Positions 25,005-33,648 of a stretch of 64,000 bases of DNA are shown here, one piece after another (position 1 is the first letter of the stretch; every line of letters starts with the position of its first letter). This DNA comes from CAHJXF01 sp038240015 (GTDB taxonomy: Bacteria > Pseudomonadota > Gammaproteobacteria > Burkholderiales > Burkholderiaceae_D): positions 62,001-126,000 of the forward strand of contig JBBSEF010000001.1 in assembly GCA_038240015.1 (NCBI GenBank), in the 5' to 3' direction. The notes under the pieces were generated by a model. That model had not been told where the DNA came from. It searched no databases and saw only the letters and a list, made by a program, of their open reading frames with translations. Both the position numbers and the translations under genes were made by a program.

Positions 25005-25640
25005 TCACAGGTACAGCATCTGCTCGAATTCGGTCGACGTCGGCGCGAGACTGCGACGCTCGTAGAACTCGAAGATCGTGTCGATCACGTCCTGCGCTTC
25101 GTCGACGATCTGTATCAAGTTCAGATCGTCGGGCCCGATCAATCCGCGCGACGCGAGTTGGCCGCGCATCCAGTCGATCAGGCCCGACCAGAATGCAGAA
25201 CCGACCAATACGATCGGCATCACGCGCGTCTTGCCGGTTTGAATCAGCGTCAACGCTTCGGTCAGTTCATCGAGCGTACCGAACCCGCCGGGCATGACGA
25301 CATAGGCAGACGCATACTTGACGAACGCGACCTTGCGCGAAAAAAAATGGCGAAAGCGCAGGGCGACATCCTGATAGTCGTTGCCCTTCTGTTCGTGCGC
25401 GAGTTCGATGTTGAGGCCGACCGAAGGCGCCTTGCCTCCGAAGGCCCCCTTGTTCGCGGCTTCCATCAGCCCTGGTCCTCCGCCGGAGATGACGGCGAAG
25501 CCCGCGTCGGCGAGCAAGCGGCCGATGCGCTCGGCAAGGATGTATTCGGGTGTGCCCGCGGGAATGCGCGCCGAACCGAAGATGCTGACCGCGGGCCGGA
25601 TGTCGGCGAGGCGCTCGGCCGCCTCGATGAACTCTGACAT
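25005..25640 (-). CDS. LOG family protein (cytokinin riboside 5'-monophosphate phosphoribohydrolase-like)
   Basis: A 211-residue Rossmann-like protein. The nucleotide-binding motif GGGPGLMEAANKGA and the defining PGGFGTLDELTEALT motif are both present. LOG enzymes cleave nucleoside monophosphates to base plus ribose-5-phosphate; bacterial housekeeping members act on AMP-like substrates. The ATG at 25640 (MSEFIEAAERL) was chosen because longer ORFs run into the polA gene on the other strand. First gene of the LOG-DUF2782-thrB-BPSS1780-like operon, divergent from polA. Confidence 0.9.
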   Translation of the reverse strand: MSEFIEAAERLADIRPAVSIFGSARIPAGTPEYILAERIGRLLADAGFAVISGGGPGLMEAANKGAFGGKAPSVGLNIELAHEQKGNDYQDVALRFRHFFSRKVAFVKYASAYVVMPGGFGTLDELTEALTLIQTGKTRVMPIVLVGSAFWSGLIDWMRGQLASRGLIGPDDLNLIQIVDEAQDVIDTIFEFYERRSLAPTSTEFEQMLYL

Positions 25641-25784
25641 AATTCCCAGCACGTGCCACGACTCGCGGGCCTTGGTCGCAGGCGCTTTCCCGGTTGCGAA
25701 TTCATTGCGCTGTCCGCGGTTCCACGTGCCGCGACGCGTGCCGTCGAGTTCGCGCAATGTCGGCACGAATTTCGGATCGTTCAT

Positions 25785-28595
25785 ATGGATCTGCTGTTGT
25801 TGGTGGACGGCTCGAGCTACCTCTATCGCGCCTTCCACGCTCTGCCCGATCTGCGCAACAAGGCGGGTGAGCCGACCGGCGCCATCTACGGCATGGTGTC
25901 CATGCTGCGCCGCTTGAAGCAGGATGTGGCGGCACAGTATAGCGCCGTCGTCTTCGACGCTCCGGGCAAAACCTTCCGCGACGACTGGTATCCCGACTAC
26001 AAGGCCACGCGCTCGGCGATGCCCGAGGATCTGGTGCGTCAGATCGCGCCGATCCACGCGGTCGTCGCCGCATTGGGCTGGCCGATTCTGATGATCGATC
26101 GCGTGGAAGCCGACGACGTGATCGGCACGCTGGCTGCGCGTGCGACCGCCGCGAACCTCCGCACCATCGTGTCGACCGGCGACAAGGATCTTGCGCAGTT
26201 GGTCAATCAGCAGGTGATCTTGATCAACACGATGAATCGTCCCCCCACGTCGGGCCCCGCATCGGGCCTCTACGGCGCGGGCGAAGTGCTCGACGTCGAA
26301 GGGGTCAAGGCGAAGTTCGGCGTTGCGCCCGATCGCATCGTCGATTACCTGACGCTGGTCGGCGACACCGTCGACAACGTACCCGGCGTCGACAAGGTCG
26401 GACCCAAGACCGCCGCCAAGTGGCTCGCGCAGTACGGATCGCTCGACGAGATCGTTGCGCATGCCGAAGAGATCAAGGGTGCGGTCGGCGACAACCTGCG
26501 GCGTGCGCTCGACTGGTTGCCGATGGGCAAAAAGCTCGTCACTGTGAAGACCGATTGCCCTCTCGACGAAGTGCCCGACATCGCAACGACGCTCGTGCCG
26601 CGCGAAGAAAATCGCGATGCGCTGATCGAACTCTTCGACCGCTACGCCTTCAAGACGTGGTTGCGGGAAGTATCGCAGGAGGATGCATCGACGCAGGCTG
26701 CGGGCGAGACCGCCAGTGAGCAGGATGCGAGCGGCGTGGTCGATGAGACCTTGCCTGCGGTTACACCGGGCGCCGATGTCGATCGCCGCTACGAAGCGAT
26801 CCTCTCGAATGAAGAACTCGATGAATGGCTCGCGCGTATCGATGCGGCCGAAATCACCGCGTTCGACACCGAGACCACGTCACTCGACCCGATGCGCGCG
26901 AAGCTGGTCGGCATGTCGTTTTCCGTGGAGACCGGCCACGCAGCGTACCTGCCGCTATCGCATCGCACGATGGACGCGAGCGGACCGAAGCAACTCGACT
27001 TCGATACCACGCTCTCTCGCATCAGGCCGTGGCTGGAAGACGCGACGAAGAAGAAGGTCGGGCAGAACCTCAAGTACGACACGCATGTACTCGCCAATCA
27101 CGGCATTCATCTGGCCGGCATCGCGCACGACACGCTGTTGCAATCGTATGTGTTCGAGTCGCATCGCAATCACGGCCTTGAAGATCTCGCGCGTCGACAC
27201 GTCGGGGTCGAGGATCTCGTGTCGTATGAAGACATCTGCGGCAAGGGCGCCAAGCAGATCGGCTTCGACGAAGTCGCGATCGACGTCGCGACCCGCTATG
27301 CCGCCGAAGATGCGGATCTCACCTTGCGCGTGCATCGCGCGCTCTATCCATCGGTCGCGGCGCTGCCCGCGTTGAACTCGGTGTACGAAACGATCGAGTT
27401 GCCGACCTCGGTGGTGTTGCAGAAGGTCGAGCGCAACGGCGTCTTGATCGATGCCGACCTGCTCAATCGACAAGGCAGCGAGCTGGGCAACCGCATGGCC
27501 GAACTCGAAGCGAAGGCCTACGAGCTCGCCGGGCAACCGTTCAATCTCGGCTCGCCCAAACAGATCGGCGAATTGCTGTTCGACAAATTGAAGCTGCCGG
27601 TCGCACGCCGCACTGCGAGCGGCGCGCCGTCGACCGACGAAGACGTGCTTGCGAAACTCGCGAACGACTATCCGCTGCCGAAGGTGCTGCTCGATCATCG
27701 CGCGCTGTCGAAATTGAAGAGCACCTACACCGACAAGCTGCCGCGCATGGTCAACCCGGCGACGGGCCGCGTGCACACCAACTACGCGCAGGCCGTCGCG
27801 GTCACGGGCCGTCTCGCGTCGAACGATCCCAATCTGCAGAACATTCCGATTCGCACCGCCGAAGGCCGTCGCATCCGCGAAGCCTTCATCGCACCCGAAG
27901 GCTCGAGCATCGTGTCGTCGGATTATTCGCAGATCGAGTTGCGCATCATGGCGCACATCTCGGGAGACGAGACGCTGATCGCCGCGTTTGCCAACGGCGA
28001 AGACGTGCATCGACGCACGGCGTCCGAAGTCTTCAACGTCGCGCCCGACGACGTGACGAGCGAGCAGCGGCGCTACGCGAAGGTGATCAACTTTGGCCTG
28101 ATCTACGGCATGGGCGTGTTCGGTCTCGCGAGCAATCTGGGCATCGAGCGCGACGCCGCCAAGCTCTACATCGATCGTTACTTCGCGCGCTATCCCGGAG
28201 TCGCGGCCTATATGCAGGAGACGCGCACCGATGCGAAAGAGAAGGGCTATGTCGAGACGGTGTTCGGGCGACGGTTATGGCTCTCGGAGATCAACAGTCC
28301 CAACGGACCGCGACGTGCCGGCGCCGAACGCGCGGCGATCAACGCTCCGATGCAAGGCACCGCGGCCGACCTCATCAAGCGCTCGATGATCGCGGTGCAG
28401 GATTGGATCGAACGCGAGCAACTCGCGACGCGGATGGTGATGCAGGTGCACGATGAATTGGTACTCGAAGTGCCGGACACCGAACTTGCAACTGTGCGCG
28501 AAACTGTACCGGTACTGATGGCGTCCGTCGCTGAACTGAAAGTGCCGCTCGAGGTCGAGCTGGGCGCAGGGCGGAACTGGGATGAAGCGCATTGA
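25785..28595 (+). CDS. polA: DNA polymerase I
   Basis: A 936-residue three-domain enzyme. The 5'-3' exonuclease is at residues 1-300 (LLLVDGSSYLYRAFHAL; IVSTGDKDLAQLV). The 3'-5' exonuclease near 340-530 keeps its catalytic FDTET at about 360, so proofreading should be active. The polymerase domain has motif A DYSQIELRIMAHISGD near 711, the O-helix RRYAKVINFGLIYGMGVFG and motif C VHDE near 887. The ATG at 25785 was chosen because the family starts at LLLVDGS. Full length, no disruption. Confidence 0.98.
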   Translation: MDLLLLVDGSSYLYRAFHALPDLRNKAGEPTGAIYGMVSMLRRLKQDVAAQYSAVVFDAPGKTFRDDWYPDYKATRSAMPEDLVRQIAPIHAVVAALGWPILMIDRVEADDVIGTLAARATAANLRTIVSTGDKDLAQLVNQQVILINTMNRPPTSGPASGLYGAGEVLDVEGVKAKFGVAPDRIVDYLTLVGDTVDNVPGVDKVGPKTAAKWLAQYGSLDEIVAHAEEIKGAVGDNLRRALDWLPMGKKLVTVKTDCPLDEVPDIATTLVPREENRDALIELFDRYAFKTWLREVSQEDASTQAAGETASEQDASGVVDETLPAVTPGADVDRRYEAILSNEELDEWLARIDAAEITAFDTETTSLDPMRAKLVGMSFSVETGHAAYLPLSHRTMDASGPKQLDFDTTLSRIRPWLEDATKKKVGQNLKYDTHVLANHGIHLAGIAHDTLLQSYVFESHRNHGLEDLARRHVGVEDLVSYEDICGKGAKQIGFDEVAIDVATRYAAEDADLTLRVHRALYPSVAALPALNSVYETIELPTSVVLQKVERNGVLIDADLLNRQGSELGNRMAELEAKAYELAGQPFNLGSPKQIGELLFDKLKLPVARRTASGAPSTDEDVLAKLANDYPLPKVLLDHRALSKLKSTYTDKLPRMVNPATGRVHTNYAQAVAVTGRLASNDPNLQNIPIRTAEGRRIREAFIAPEGSSIVSSDYSQIELRIMAHISGDETLIAAFANGEDVHRRTASEVFNVAPDDVTSEQRRYAKVINFGLIYGMGVFGLASNLGIERDAAKLYIDRYFARYPGVAAYMQETRTDAKEKGYVETVFGRRLWLSEINSPNGPRRAGAERAAINAPMQGTAADLIKRSMIAVQDWIEREQLATRMVMQVHDELVLEVPDTELATVRETVPVLMASVAELKVPLEVELGAGRNWDEAH

Positions 28596-28786
28596 TTGCA
28601 GGTGAGATTCGCCGTGCCCGGCCAGCGCGTACAGCAGCCTTGCGGCGTTCAACGCAACACTAGGTCGTCGTACGAGCAATGCTTCCGCCATTTGACCGAT
28701 GGCCGCATCGGGTTGCCTGCGCCACTGTGCATGGCGTCGGGTCGCAAACGCATCCGCGTTTGAGCCGTGACGATTCAGGAGAAACA

Positions 28787-28957
28787 ATGAGAACCTTGAC
28801 CATGGAAGAAGCGTATGACGTCTCCGGGTCGCAGCCCAGCATCGGCAACGTCATTGCCGCTGTGGGGTTGGGAGTCGCGGTTGCGACGGCGCCCGCATGG
28901 GGCGCGATCGGCGCATTGATCGGCCTCATGGCATTGGCGGCCCACACGCTGGAATAG
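28787..28957 (+). CDS. Putative class II bacteriocin-like peptide with double-glycine-type leader
   Basis: A 56-residue peptide starting 5 nt after a strong AGGAGA site. The N-terminus MRTLTMEEAYDVSGS fits a double-glycine leader of the GS kind: with cleavage after S15, L4 is -12, E8 is -8, V12 is -4 and G14 is -2. The predicted core of 41 residues is cysteine-free, hydrophobic and glycine/alanine-rich, with a GxxxG motif (G42-G46), as in pore-forming class II bacteriocins. No C39-peptidase ABC exporter lies in the window. A stem-loop and a small membrane protein gene follow. The function is inferred. Confidence 0.6.
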   Translation: MRTLTMEEAYDVSGSQPSIGNVIAAVGLGVAVATAPAWGAIGALIGLMALAAHTLE

Positions 28958-28977
28958 TGATCTATCGAAGCAAGTGC

Positions 28978-29005
28978 CTGACGGATCCAGCCTCCGATCC
29001 GTCAG
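28978..29005 (+). terminator. Stem-loop between the peptide and membrane-protein genes
   Basis: CTGACGGATC (28978-28987) / GATCCGTCAG (28996-29005), a perfect 10-bp stem with an 8-nt loop and no T run. It could stabilise the peptide mRNA or attenuate read-through. Confidence 0.55.
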
Positions 29006-29027
29006 CACCGCTCTCTTGGGAGATGCG

Positions 29028-29267
29028 ATGAATCTATTTATTATTTTCGAATTGCTTCTGGTGGTCTTGATCGCTGTCGTCTCCTTGCCGCGCAATAGAG
29101 CGAAGCCGAATTTCGCCCGAATCCAGATGGGACTTTGCTTCGTCTTGCTTGCGGCCTGCGTCGTCCAGTGGCTGCGCGAGGGTGTCAGCGCCTGGGTGCT
29201 TGCCATCGCGGCGCTTTCGCTGGTTTGTTTTGCGTTTGGATTCTTGCGCAGCAAGCGTATTGCGTGA
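29028..29267 (+). CDS. Small three-helix membrane protein, candidate immunity protein
   Basis: A 79-residue protein with about three hydrophobic helices (residues 2-20, 34-50, 55-73). Short arginine/lysine-rich loops (RNRAKPNFAR, REG, RSKRIA) separate and follow them. A GGGAGA site lies 5-6 nt before the ATG at 29028, which is preferred over a longer ORF from 28974 that would begin inside the stem-loop. Its size, topology and position 70 bp after a leader peptide gene match bacteriocin immunity proteins. Its first codons are visibly more AT-rich than the neighbourhood. I recognise no family. Confidence 0.6.
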   Translation: MNLFIIFELLLVVLIAVVSLPRNRAKPNFARIQMGLCFVLLAACVVQWLREGVSAWVLAIAALSLVCFAFGFLRSKRIA

Positions 29268-29307
29268 AACTCGTCGTCCCACACGAATCTCGGACCTCAA
29301 TGGTGAG

Positions 29308-29886
29308 CTACCCGGGCGACTGAAAACCCGGCTTCCCGATCTGTTCGGGCTTCTGCGGCACGCGTCGAAACAGCGACGTGTCGTAGCCCTGCTCGTCGAA
29401 CTTCTCGAGCAGCTCGCGATATTTCGCGTCGCTCATCTCGGGCTTGCGCGCGAAAATCCAGCCGAGACTCTTGCCCGGATAACCGAGCAGCGTGTACTCG
29501 TAGTTGTCGTCCACATACAGCGTGAGCTGGCTGACATAGATCGGCCAGATTAACCGCACGCTCCAGTGCGCGTTGTTCGTGCCCGGCACCACCGTATCGA
29601 CGAACTCGCGGCGCGTCTCGGGCTGATCGAAGCCGCCCTTCTTACCGACATACGCATCGGCGATCTTGCCGTCGTCGCGCAATCTCCACTCGGCCCGACT
29701 GGCGACATAGTTCTTCTCGCCGAAGTAGGGAATGTTGGCGATCAGATACCAACGGCCCATATAGCGCGGCAGGTCGACCTGCGCGAGCTTCAGTTCCTGC
29801 GCGGCGCGCGGGTTCGGATTGGACGGCGTGCTTGCGCAGCCGGCGATGGCAACGAGCGCAGCGATGATGGCGATCAGTTTGGTCAT
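29308..29886 (-). CDS. Lipocalin family lipoprotein (Blc-like)
   Basis: A 192-residue lipoprotein. The signal peptide ends in a lipobox (AIAGC, lipidated C17), and alanine at +2 predicts the outer membrane. The mature part shows the lipocalin signature GRWYLIANIPYF and the later strands YTLLGYPGKSLGWIFAR, where Blc proteins have a conserved Trp/Arg. Bacterial lipocalins bind lysophospholipids or fatty acids at the envelope. The ATG at 29886 was chosen because it starts the signal peptide. Divergent from the YHS gene. Confidence 0.9.
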   Translation of the reverse strand: MTKLIAIIAALVAIAGCASTPSNPNPRAAQELKLAQVDLPRYMGRWYLIANIPYFGEKNYVASRAEWRLRDDGKIADAYVGKKGGFDQPETRREFVDTVVPGTNNAHWSVRLIWPIYVSQLTLYVDDNYEYTLLGYPGKSLGWIFARKPEMSDAKYRELLEKFDEQGYDTSLFRRVPQKPEQIGKPGFQSPG

Positions 29887-30053
29887 GGCGATGATTTGGG
29901 TTGATGTATCACGATGCGTCAAGCAACGCGTCGCTTCGCGATACGCTGGATCGACGACTTGCGGTCAGTTGTAAGAGCACACGCCGTGCTCCGACTTATC
30001 CTGGTTGCGTGCGACCAGCGCGCAAGACTTTTGTTCAGTCCCGGGAGAACACG

Positions 30054-30524
30054 ATGGACAGGAATCGAATGGTTCGCAGCATTGCTTTGCTGATCGGTGT
30101 GATAACGCTGGTTGCCGTCGGCCCGATCTACGCCGGCGAATTCAACGAGGAGGGTGGCGGCGTCGCGATCAAGGGCTATGACCCGGTCGCCTACGTCAAC
30201 CAGCAGCGGCCGGTCAAGGGCGACGAATCCTGGCAATCGACCTACAAGGGTTCGAAGTTTCTGTTTGCCAACGCCGCCAATCGCGACGCGTTCGCGGCGC
30301 AGCCGGAGCGCTATGCGCCGCAGTTCGGCGGCTATTGCGCGTACGGCACCGCCAGCGGCTACAAGGTCGATACCAAACCGGAGGCCTTCGCGGTGGTCGA
30401 TGGCAAGCTCTACTTGAACTACAACACGCGGGTACTTGAAATCTGGAACGAGGACAGGAAGGCAAAGATCAGCGAGGCCGAAGCGAATTGGCCCAAGGTA
30501 TCGAAGATGCCGGTCGGCCATTGA
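30054..30524 (+). CDS. Secreted YHS domain protein
   Basis: A 156-residue exported protein with a signal peptide of about 27 residues ending in PIYA. The YHS core is KGYDPVAYVNQQRPVKG, and the motif FGGYCAYGTASGYKVDTKPEAF resembles YHS proteins that may bind a metal through Cys/His/Asp residues. Its role is unknown; relatives occur with copper and redox functions. GGGAGA lies about 6 nt before the ATG. The 167-bp divergent spacer with the lipocalin gene may hold both promoters, but none is clear. Confidence 0.85.
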   Translation: MDRNRMVRSIALLIGVITLVAVGPIYAGEFNEEGGGVAIKGYDPVAYVNQQRPVKGDESWQSTYKGSKFLFANAANRDAFAAQPERYAPQFGGYCAYGTASGYKVDTKPEAFAVVDGKLYLNYNTRVLEIWNEDRKAKISEAEANWPKVSKMPVGH

Positions 30525-30560
30525 TTTTTTTCCGCTGCCGGTTCGCGGAGGGCGCCAAGC

Positions 30561-31115
30561 TCAACCGAGCACGCCGGCCGCTCCCATGATCGCGCCCGCG
30601 AAGATCAGCCACATCGGATTGATCTTCGTGCGCATCACGATGACGAGCGTCGAGAGAACCACGATCAATTCGCGCCAGCCCGCATGCGTCGAGTCGAGCA
30701 GCACCCACACGGCCGCAAGCAGTAGTCCGACCGACAAAGGCGACAATCCGTTGCGTACCGCCGTTCCAAATCGACCGACGCCACCCTTCGATGCGGCGCG
30801 CGACACGCGGCCGATCAGGAAGGTCAAGAGGGCCGGTGGAATGGTCACGGCCAGAGTCGCCCCGAGTGCACCCAGCCACCCGGCGATCTGCCATCCGACC
30901 AGCGTGACGAAAAGCATGTTGGGACCCGGGGCAGCCTGTGCGATGGCGTAAGCCGCCGCGAACTGCTCGTCGCGTATCCAGTGATGGACATCGACGACGT
31001 AGCGCTGGATGTCGGGCGCGAGCATGACGACGCCCCCGCCCACGGCTGCGAACGACAACAGCGCGAGGTGGGTCGTCAGCAGCCATGCCGGGTTGTCGGT
31101 GATCGATTCGTCCAT
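30561..31115 (-). CDS. Chromate transporter, CHR half-protein
   Basis: A 184-residue membrane protein with about six hydrophobic segments. It has the CHR-family start LALLSFAAVGGGVVMLAPDIQRYVVD and the QAAPGPNML motif. It is one of a pair of short single-CHR-domain proteins that together replace a full-length ChrA. The ATG at 31115 is 7 bp after the partner's stop codon. Such pairs export chromate or related oxyanions by heterodimer formation; the substrate here is inferred from family only. Confidence 0.88.
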   Translation of the reverse strand: MDESITDNPAWLLTTHLALLSFAAVGGGVVMLAPDIQRYVVDVHHWIRDEQFAAAYAIAQAAPGPNMLFVTLVGWQIAGWLGALGATLAVTIPPALLTFLIGRVSRAASKGGVGRFGTAVRNGLSPLSVGLLLAAVWVLLDSTHAGWRELIVVLSTLVIVMRTKINPMWLIFAGAIMGAAGVLG

Positions 31116-31122
31116 GCCCGGC

Positions 31123-31737
31123 TCAGCGATCGGCGGACCAGGCGAGCGCGATGGCGAACGGCGCGAGCGATGCGACCACCGCCGCAAGCGGCCAGCGCAT
31201 CAGCCCCACGCCCGCGAAGGCCAGCGCGCAAAGGATCACGTGTGCGAGTCGTCGTGTCGCCCTGTAGGGCGGCGAGGTGGAGACATCGGTCGTCTCGGGT
31301 CTGAAAAGATTGATCGCCATCTTCACGGCGGTTGTGAGGATGAGTCCGATCGCGACCGCCGACATGCCTACGAGCGCGCGCTTGACGCTCGGCGTGTCGC
31401 CGTAACGCTGCCACGCGATCCCCAGCGCAATCACGATGCACGACGGTCCGGCGACCATGCCTGCGAGCGCGGCCGAGGCGCCCGCGAAGCCCGCGTAGCG
31501 CTGCCCGATCATCACCGACAGATTGCAGATCGTGGGTCCGGGCAGGACTTGCGCCATTGCCAGCAGACCTGTGAACTCCCTGGCGCTCAACCACCGCCGT
31601 TGCTCGACCAGCGCGCGATAGGCGAAAGGCAGCACGCCGCCGAAGCCCGACAAGGCCAGGCTGGAAAATGCAAGGAAGATCTGCGATGGAGCGATCGTCC
31701 GCAGTTCGGCAAGGGGAGATGCGTCGCTCGGTTCCAT
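31123..31737 (-). CDS. Chromate transporter, CHR half-protein
   Basis: A 204-residue membrane protein, the upstream partner of the split chromate transporter. It carries FLAFSSLALSGFGGVLPFAYRALVE and the conserved MAQVLPGPTICNLSVMIG, the counterpart of QAAPGPN in the second half. It has about six hydrophobic segments, and a polar stretch near residues 145-160 (RPETTDVSTSPPYRATRR) suggests a loop. It is divergent from the Tat-exported hydrolase gene with 156 bp between. Confidence 0.88.
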   Translation of the reverse strand: MEPSDASPLAELRTIAPSQIFLAFSSLALSGFGGVLPFAYRALVEQRRWLSAREFTGLLAMAQVLPGPTICNLSVMIGQRYAGFAGASAALAGMVAGPSCIVIALGIAWQRYGDTPSVKRALVGMSAVAIGLILTTAVKMAINLFRPETTDVSTSPPYRATRRLAHVILCALAFAGVGLMRWPLAAVVASLAPFAIALAWSADR

Positions 31738-31893
31738 GAAGCGTGGGCTTGTCGGTCGGTTCGCGTGGCTTTGAGGCGAATGCGATTACAGCACAAGCCC
31801 TCTTCGCCACGTTCGCAATGACAGGCAAAGCAGTCGCCATTTGCCTTTACACTTTCGCCGCCACCAGAACCCCACCCCACACGGAGATTTGCG

Positions 31894-32748
31894 ATGGACC
31901 TACTCGAACAAGAACTCGCGAGCCAGTTGCCCAAGACATCGTTCACGCGCCGAGGCTTCGTCGTGACCGCATTGGGCTCGGGCTTCGCGGCCGCAGTGCG
32001 GCCCGTGAGCGCGCAGACCATCACCACCGACGCCGACGGACTCGACGCCGGCGAAGTGAAGGTGCCGGTCGCCGACGGCCAGATGCCGGCGTATCGCGCG
32101 CAGCCTGCCGGCAAGAAGAATCTGCCGACCATCATCGTGATTCAGGAAGTCTTCGGCGTGCACGAACACATCAAGGACCTGTGCCGGCGCCTGGCGAAGC
32201 AGGGATATCTCGCGGTCGCCCCCGAGCTCTATGCGCGGCAGGGCGATCCGTCCAAGTACCCGGCGATCTCGGACCTGATCAAGAACGTCGTATCGAAAGT
32301 CCCCGACACGCAGGTCGCCACCGATCTCGATGCAACGGTTGCCTGGGCTACGACCAACCATGGCGATGCGAGCAAAATCGGCGTCACCGGGTTCTGCTGG
32401 GGTGGCCGCCAGACCTGGCTGTTCGCCGAACACAGTTCCAGGCTCAAGGCCGCCGTCGCGTGGTATGGACCGCTGGCCGGCAAGGCGACCGATCAGGTCG
32501 GACAGATGAAAGCGCCGGTGCTGGGTCTGTATGGCGGCCTGGATCAGGGCATCACCGCCGAACACGTCAAGCAGATGCAAGAGGCGCTGAAGTCCGCGCC
32601 ATCTATCGCGGCCGATACTAAACTCATCGTCTATCCGGATGCGGGGCATAGCTTCAACGCGGACTATCGGCCGGGCTATTCGAAGGCAGACGCCGAAGAC
32701 GGATGGGCCAAGATGCTTGCGTTCTTCAAGGCGCACGGCGTCGTTTGA
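31894..32748 (+). CDS. Dienelactone hydrolase family protein with Tat signal
   Basis: A 284-residue hydrolase. The twin-arginine motif FTRRGFVV (RR at 19-20) and a hydrophobic stretch ending at PVSA (residue 40) predict Tat export to the periplasm. The catalytic triad is complete: C168 in GFCWGG, D217 in GGLDQG and H252 in DAGHSF. It is a distant relative of the cytosolic enzyme at 7132-7851. The ZIP transporter gene follows almost immediately. Substrate unknown. Confidence 0.9.
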   Translation: MDLLEQELASQLPKTSFTRRGFVVTALGSGFAAAVRPVSAQTITTDADGLDAGEVKVPVADGQMPAYRAQPAGKKNLPTIIVIQEVFGVHEHIKDLCRRLAKQGYLAVAPELYARQGDPSKYPAISDLIKNVVSKVPDTQVATDLDATVAWATTNHGDASKIGVTGFCWGGRQTWLFAEHSSRLKAAVAWYGPLAGKATDQVGQMKAPVLGLYGGLDQGITAEHVKQMQEALKSAPSIAADTKLIVYPDAGHSFNADYRPGYSKADAEDGWAKMLAFFKAHGVV

Positions 32749-32757
32749 TTGGCCTTG

Positions 32758-33543
32758 ATGCCCGTCGTCGAAACCATCGTCGCGACTGCTCTGGTCGCTT
32801 TCATCAGCATCGCGCTTGCGGCCTTCCTGTCGTTTCGCGTGCTCGGCGCATTCGTCAATCGGATGGTGAGTTTCTCGATCGGCATCCTTCTTGCGACCGC
32901 GTTCCTGCATCTGATCCCCGAAGCCTTCGCGTCCCGTGCATCGTTGCGCGAGTTGTGCGCGGTGATGCTGGCCGGGCTCTTCGGCTTTTTTTTCCTCGAG
33001 AAGATCGCGGTCTATCGGCACAGCCACCACTTCGAAGGCGATGGTCATCAGCATGACCATGGGCACGACGCGCAAGAGGCCGGGCGCGGCGGCGTGTTCG
33101 TTCTGGTCGGCAGCGCCGTCCACAATTTTTCTGACGGCATCGTGATCGCCGGCGCATTTCTCGCCGGACCGTGGATCGGGCTCGCGGCCACGATCTCGAT
33201 CCTCGCGCACGAAGTGCCGCACAAGATCGGCGACTTCATCGTGCTGTTGCACGCGGGCGTGAAGAAGCCGCGCGCGGTTGCCTACGCGGCGGCGTCGAGT
33301 TCGGCGATCGTCTTCGGCGGCTGGATCGGCCTCGCGTTCCTCGAAAAAATGGAAGCGTTGATCCCGTATGTGCTGGTGGTCGCCGCGGCCAACTTCATCT
33401 ACATCTCGCTATCGGATCTCGTGCCGCAGATGCATCGCATTCCGCACGGACCGCGCGGTCGCGACGCGATCATGCAGGCGCTGTTGATCGCAGCGGGCGT
33501 CGGGGTGGTGATTGTGTTGAACGGTTGGGTGCGCGAGCATTGA
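32758..33543 (+). CDS. ZIP family divalent metal transporter
   Basis: A 261-residue inner-membrane transporter with about eight hydrophobic segments. The metal-pathway motifs HNFSDGIVIAG and HEVPHKIGDF lie in the fourth and fifth helices. Between helices 3 and 4 is a histidine-rich loop (HSHHFEGDGHQHDHGHD) typical of zinc or iron ZIP proteins. The ATG at 32758 was chosen over a TTG at 32749. It begins 10 bp after the hydrolase stop codon, so the two are likely cotranscribed. Zinc uptake is the best guess. Confidence 0.9.
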   Translation: MPVVETIVATALVAFISIALAAFLSFRVLGAFVNRMVSFSIGILLATAFLHLIPEAFASRASLRELCAVMLAGLFGFFFLEKIAVYRHSHHFEGDGHQHDHGHDAQEAGRGGVFVLVGSAVHNFSDGIVIAGAFLAGPWIGLAATISILAHEVPHKIGDFIVLLHAGVKKPRAVAYAAASSSAIVFGGWIGLAFLEKMEALIPYVLVVAAANFIYISLSDLVPQMHRIPHGPRGRDAIMQALLIAAGVGVVIVLNGWVREH

Positions 33544-33648
33544 TCCCGCGTGTTGACGAGCGCTGGCGGCTGGATGACACTCACGCCTCGATCGCGAAAC
33601 CAGGGCCAGCGCAGCACTGCCGTGCGACGACCACCACGGGAGGATGTC

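Noticed and set aside
28679..28786. Longer version of the bacteriocin-like peptide starting at 28679
   Set aside because: The added residues look random and the strong AGGAGA site directs translation to the ATG at 28787.
31757..31850. Resemblance of the chrA/hydrolase spacer to a dispersed repeat ending in CGCAATGACA
   Set aside because: The similarity rests on a few bases remembered from other genomes. No hairpin and no second copy are visible here.
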